A stretch of DNA of 51,078 nucleotides, taken from Stenotrophomonas terrae (GTDB lineage Bacteria; Pseudomonadota; Gammaproteobacteria; Xanthomonadales; Xanthomonadaceae). A model generated the notes under the pieces. The model worked only from the letters and a program-made list of their open reading frames with translations. It did not search any database and was not told where the DNA came from. The translations under genes and the position numbers were made by a program. Location: the NCBI RefSeq assembly GCF_001431465.1, contig NZ_LDJJ01000068.1, positions 1-51,078 on the forward strand, in the 5' to 3' direction. Of this stretch, positions 44,299-51,078 are shown in pieces (positions within the stretch are counted from its first letter, which is position 1; every line of letters begins with the position of its first letter).

Positions 44299-44350
44299 GT
44301 ATCAATTGGTTTGTTTGGTGGACTGATCGTATCAAATGGTTCTGATTGGT
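44299..44350. promoter_or_regulatory. Direct-repeat operator for the AraC-type regulator
   Basis: 'gtatcaattggtttgtttgg' (from 44299) and 'gtatcaaatggttctgattg' (from 44329) are direct repeats exactly 30 bp, about three helical turns, apart. Each carries gtatcaa(a/t)tggtt and a second tggt half-site. They lie immediately upstream of the regulator and 64 bases before the divergent AhpD-like gene. The arrangement is that of AraC-family binding sites. Confidence 0.6.
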
Positions 44351-44413
44351 TGGCAATACTTTGCTCACGGGCGCAGTGCCCGGCAGCCCATTCCAATCGA
44401 TCAGGAGATCGCC

Positions 44414-44947
44414 ATGTCACGTATCAACCTGCAGACCCAGACCGTTCCGGCCGCCAGCCAGCCACTGTTGGCGCAGATCCACCAGGCCTTTGGCGCAACG
44501 CCGAACATGTTCAAGGCAGTAGCCAATTCGCCGGCGGCATTGCAGAGCATGTGGACAGCGTTTGGCGCCTTGGGCAAGGGCACGCTTGGCAGCAAGCTGG
44601 GCGAGCAGATCGCCGTCGCCATTGCCAACCGCAACCGCTGCGAATACTGCCTGGCCGCGCATACCGTGCTGGGCCAGCAGGCCGGCGCTACCGCAACCGA
44701 AATGGCATCGGCACAGGCAGGCCAGTCCGATGACGCGCGTACCGCGGCCGCACTGCGTTTCGCGTTGAAGGTGGTGGAGCAGCGTGCGCAGCTGGATGAT
44801 GCCGATGTAGCGGCGCTGCGCAGCGCAGGGTTCGGCGACGAGCAGATCGTCGAGATTCTCGCGCATGTCGCGTTGAATCTGTTCACCAACTACATCAACG
44901 TGGCGTTGGATGTGCCGGTGGATTTTCCGAAGGTAGCGTTGAAGTAA
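44414..44947 (+). CDS. AhpD-like carboxymuconolactone decarboxylase family protein
   Basis: The 177-residue helical protein has the AhpD active-site set: E65 in 'KLGEQIAVAIANRNRC', C76-x-x-C79 in 'CEYCLAAHTVLG' and H83. These enzymes act as thiol peroxidases or disulfide relays in oxidative or electrophile stress. The best start is 44414, after CAGGAG; the frame extends further upstream through the operator. It is divergent from the AraC gene and is its probable target. Confidence 0.92.
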   Translation: MSRINLQTQTVPAASQPLLAQIHQAFGATPNMFKAVANSPAALQSMWTAFGALGKGTLGSKLGEQIAVAIANRNRCEYCLAAHTVLGQQAGATATEMASAQAGQSDDARTAAALRFALKVVEQRAQLDDADVAALRSAGFGDEQIVEILAHVALNLFTNYINVALDVPVDFPKVALK

Positions 44948-44996
44948 GACTGCGCGGATGCAGGCAGGTAGACGCCATGCCCGCAACTGCAGATTT

Positions 44997-45122
44997 AGCC
45001 CCTCTCCCGCCGGGAGAGGGGTTGAGGAGAGGGTGCGAGCGAAGCACCGCACTGCTCGCAACGCCAGTGCTGAACCGACCCTCATCCGCCCCTTCGGGGC
45101 ACCTTCTCCCGGAGGGAGAAGG
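44997..45122. repeat. Intergenic 'ctctcccg...cttctcccg' element
   Basis: 'cccctctcccgccgggagag' (44999 onward) and, about 75 bases on, 'ctcatccgccccttcggggc' with 'accttctcccggagggagaa' form two palindromic halves joined by a spacer. The same composite element occurs at 50897-51006, and half of it is built into each 108-bp unit at 15.0-15.3 kb. It fills the space between convergent genes and contains no gene. Confidence 0.82.
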
Positions 45123-45134
45123 GTCAGGTGCGTC

Positions 45135-45538
45135 TCAGCTCGAAGCCCCGCGCACAGCCTCCGGCAACGGCGCGCTCTTGCCGGTCTGGGTGTCCATCCA
45201 CACCACCACCACATTGCCGTCCGAATACAGCTTGCTGTCATCGTTCTGGTCAACGATGCGGTGACCGATGGTCACGCTGCTGTTGCCCAGGCGTTCGACG
45301 AACAACTCCACCACGATGTCGTTCGGCCACACGATCGGCAGCCGGTAGTTGATGTTGGTATTGGCCACCACAGGGGCGATGCGATCATTCATCGACACGC
45401 CTTCCACCCCTAGCATCCAGCGCACGCGCGCTTCCTCCAGGTAGGACACGTACTTGGCATTGTTGACGTGGCCCATCGAGTCCATGTCGCGCCAGCGCAC
45501 GCTGATCGGTACGCGGGCCAGTTGCTTGTGCTCGTTGC

Positions 45539-45542
<4 letters not shown>
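45135..45542 (-). CDS. Hotdog-fold acyl-CoA thioesterase (4HBT/FadM-like)
   Basis: This 135-residue single-hotdog protein has the 4HBT signature '[20 protein letters not shown]' followed by 'LEEARVRWM', with the catalytic Asp in '[11 protein letters not shown]'. Such enzymes hydrolyse acyl-CoA or aromatic acyl-CoA in the cytoplasm. The start codon overlaps the uvrA stop by 4 bases, so it is translated after uvrA on one message, although no functional link is obvious. Confidence 0.92.
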
Positions 45543-48502
<2,960 letters not shown>

Positions 48503-48707
48503 GGGAAATCCGATTTGGACCACTGCCGGCTTGGGGGCCGGTAGCAGGGGGTGTGGGGGCGTCGCTGACGGCAGTCAATCAGCCTAGCGACCTTGTCATT
48601 TGGGGGCAATTGCCAGTTTTGCCAGTGCTGTTTCCCGCCCATGTGGCCGATCCCGGGCGCGGGCCTGAACTGGCGTTCAGCCCCGGCGTATCAGGGCAGG
48701 GGGTGGG

Positions 48708-48737
48708 TTGACCCGAGCTTGGTCTGGCCGGTAAAAT
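48708..48737 (+). promoter_or_regulatory. Sigma-70 promoter for rplU-rpmA
   Basis: TTGACC (48708-48713) and TAAAAT (48732-48737) are separated by 18 bp, 64 bases before the rplU start. The rest of the 299-bp gap back to uvrA holds no gene. Confidence 0.75.
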
Positions 48738-48801
48738 CCCGCTTCTGTCCGCCCTCGACGGCGGGCAAGGCGACCACAATAACTACAGAGGAAGTCTGGT
48801 C

Positions 48802-49110
48802 ATGTATGCAGTTCTGGTAACAGGCGGTAAGCAGTACCGCGTCGTTCAGGGTGAAACCCTGCGCGTGGAAAAACTCGAAGTCGAAGCCGGCAGCGAGATC
48901 AAGTTTGACACCGTCCTGATGCTCGGCGATGCCGATGGCATCAAGCTGGGTGACGCGCTGAAGGGCGCTTCGGTGACCGCCAAGGTTGTGGCCCATGGCC
49001 GCGCCGACAAGGTCCGGATCATCAAGTTCCGTCGCCGTAAGCACCACATGAAGCGTCAGGGTCACCGTCAGTACTACACCGAAATCGAAATCACCGGCAT
49101 CGCCGGCTAA
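48802..49110 (+). CDS. rplU: 50S ribosomal protein L21
   Basis: The 102-residue protein starts [20 protein letters not shown] and ends with '[20 protein letters not shown]' and '[10 protein letters not shown]', the conserved L21 layout that contacts 23S rRNA. GAGGAAG precedes the ATG. It is the first gene of the rplU-rpmA pair, with a good sigma-70 promoter upstream. Confidence 0.98.
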   Translation: MYAVLVTGGKQYRVVQGETLRVEKLEVEAGSEIKFDTVLMLGDADGIKLGDALKGASVTAKVVAHGRADKVRIIKFRRRKHHMKRQGHRQYYTEIEITGIAG

Positions 49111-49129
49111 TTGCTAAGGAGCATCCGTC

Positions 49130-49390
49130 ATGGCACATAAAAAGGGCGTAGGTTCCTCGCGCAACGGTCGCGATTCCAACCCGAAATACCTCGGCGTCAA
49201 GATCTTCGGTGGCCAGGCCATCGAAGCAGGCAACATCATCGTGCGTCAGCGCGGCACCCAGTTCCACCCGGGTACCGGCGTCGGCCTGGGCCGTGACCAC
49301 ACGCTGTTCGCGCTGGTCAATGGCAAGGTTGAGTTCACGGTGAAGGGCGCCAACAAGCGTCGTACCGTCAGCGTTGTCACGGAAGCTTAA
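49130..49390 (+). CDS. rpmA: 50S ribosomal protein L27
   Basis: The 86-residue protein begins [20 protein letters not shown] and contains '[20 protein letters not shown]' and '[20 protein letters not shown]', the L27 signatures. Its N-terminus reaches towards the peptidyl-transferase centre. There is no N-terminal cleavage extension of the Firmicutes type. It lies 19 bases after rplU, with a TAAGGAG ribosome-binding site, and is followed by a terminator. Confidence 0.98.
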   Translation: MAHKKGVGSSRNGRDSNPKYLGVKIFGGQAIEAGNIIVRQRGTQFHPGTGVGLGRDHTLFALVNGKVEFTVKGANKRRTVSVVTEA

Positions 49391-49438
49391 TTCCGTACGC
49401 GCAAGCCGCCCATACTCCGGTGTGGGCTGCTGACGAGA

Positions 49439-49459
49439 GCCCCGCTTCGGCGGGGTTTT
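49439..49459 (+). terminator. Rho-independent terminator of rplU-rpmA
   Basis: A short stem (ccccgc / gcgggg) with a tight loop and TTTTT tail lies about 50 bases after the rpmA stop, separating the ribosomal genes from obgE. Confidence 0.88.
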
Positions 49460-49498
49460 TCGTTGGAACCCCGACATTCCGGGGTGCAGGGCCGATAA

Positions 49499-50617
<1,119 letters not shown>

Positions 50618-50650
50618 GGTGTTTTACGGCTGACCCGCTGTTGCATGAGG

Positions 50651-50674
50651 AAAACCCGGCCAAGGCCGGGTTTT
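50651..50674 (+). terminator. Rho-independent terminator of obgE
   Basis: A stem (aaaacccggc / gccgggtttt) with a 4-nt loop is followed by a T-rich stretch, 33 bases after the obgE stop. Confidence 0.9.
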
Positions 50675-50736
50675 CTGCTTTTTGGGTGTTTTGTTTTGGG
50701 CTTCAGCTCGGTCGTCAGGCTGGTTGGCTTCGGCCC

Positions 50737-50890
50737 GGCCGGGCTTGGCCCGGCTTGGCTTGGCTTGGCTTGGTTTCGCTTCGGTTTTGGCTCTGGCTCT
50801 GGCTGGGCTCCGGCTTCGGCTTCGGCTTGGCTTTGGCTTTGCTTTGGCTTTGCTTTGGTTTGGTTTGGTTTTGGTTTTGGTTTGGGCTTG
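50737..50890. repeat. GGCTT-type short tandem repeat tract
   Basis: About 150 bp of imperfect units of five to seven bases (ggctt, ggcttt, ggttt, ctggctt) grade from GC-rich to T-rich. The pyrimidine/G strand is here the plus strand, opposite to the tracts at 1-96 and 15348-15480. Long reading frames through it give only low-complexity peptides (W/L/F/G or K/P/Q-rich). Confidence 0.85.
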
Positions 50891-50896
50891 AAGCCC

Positions 50897-51006
50897 CTCT
50901 CCCGCCTGCGGGAGAGGGGTTGGGGTGAGGGCAAGCTTTTGCTTTAAAGGCCAAAGCGCCCTCATCCGCCCTTCGGGCACCTTCTCCCGCAAGCGGGAGA
51001 AGGGAG
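50897..51006. repeat. Second copy of the 'ctctcccg...cttctcccg' element
   Basis: 'cctctcccgcctgcgggaga' and, after about 60 bases, 'ctcatccgcccttcgggcac' with 'cttctcccgcaagcgggaga' reproduce the composite element at 44997-45122. It directly adjoins the short-repeat tract, as at 15.3 kb. Confidence 0.82.
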
Positions 51007-51039
51007 GTGTTTCGCTTCCTCGGCATCGGCCCAAAAGCC

Positions 51040-51078
51040 ATGACAAAGCCAGAGCTCCAAGCCAGAGCTCAAAGCCAG
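51040..51078. repeat. Start of another short-unit tract
   Basis: 'aaagccagagctccaagcca' and the following 'gagctcaaagccag' are the beginning of a purine-rich tract cut by the window edge, similar in composition to the one at the left edge. Confidence 0.6.

Overview
The window is GC-rich chromosomal DNA from a member of the Xanthomonadaceae, most likely Stenotrophomonas or a close relative. Three things suggest this: the gene order (minC-minD-minE with a GNAT gene, uvrA, and rplU-rpmA-obgE), the protein sequences, and the many intergenic REP-like palindromes of the 'gtaggagcggcg...gccgcgaagc', 'gtagcccgggtaagcg...' and 'gccgagcatggctcggc' types. No transposase, integrase, prophage gene, CRISPR array, tRNA or rRNA was seen. 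All names come from reading the translations by eye; no database search was possible.

Left part (1-15.5 kb): gcvP with a tandem glycine riboswitch, a Bcr/CflA-type MFS exporter, a small hypothetical gene, a partly duplicated lipoprotein gene with a DoxX-like membrane protein, and then the most unusual block. That block is a tightly packed four-gene operon encoding a von Willebrand A protein, a PP2C phosphatase, a membrane-anchored Ser/Thr kinase and a membrane protein with two TonB-like C-terminal domains (6.7-11.5 kb). The first three genes match the TerY-type phosphorylation triad. The fourth would couple it to the envelope and is the best candidate here for an undescribed system. After it come a secreted hypothetical protein, an M2 (ACE-like) dipeptidase lipoprotein, a half-size EamA transporter, and an array of 108-bp and 7-bp tandem repeats.

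Middle part (15.5-34.5 kb): a lipid A or envelope-modification cluster (ArnT/GT83-like, PAP2, EptA/MCR-like) divergent from an OmpR-type two-component system, then a HExxH protein, minCDE with a GNAT gene, a NarL-type two-component system, an SRPBCC/GyrI-like protein, DUF423, and an AlkA-type glycosylase. A compact seven-gene minus-strand operon follows: SPFH protein, small membrane protein, ribbon-helix-helix regulator, DUF4177, alpha/beta hydrolase, PH-domain protein and VanY-like carboxypeptidase. It is headed by a 17-bp perfect palindrome overlapping its probable promoter.

Right part (34.5-51 kb): mostly housekeeping and metabolic genes: purT, a nuclease-family lipoprotein, bpt, an EF-hand protein, an ECF sigma factor fused to a multi-spanning membrane domain, a DUF2007-like protein, tesB, an enoyl-CoA hydratase, a PCu(A)C copper chaperone, an AraC regulator divergent from an AhpD-like protein, a hotdog thioesterase overlapping uvrA, and rplU-rpmA-obgE. 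Short-unit repeat tracts lie at both window ends and at 15.35-15.48 kb.
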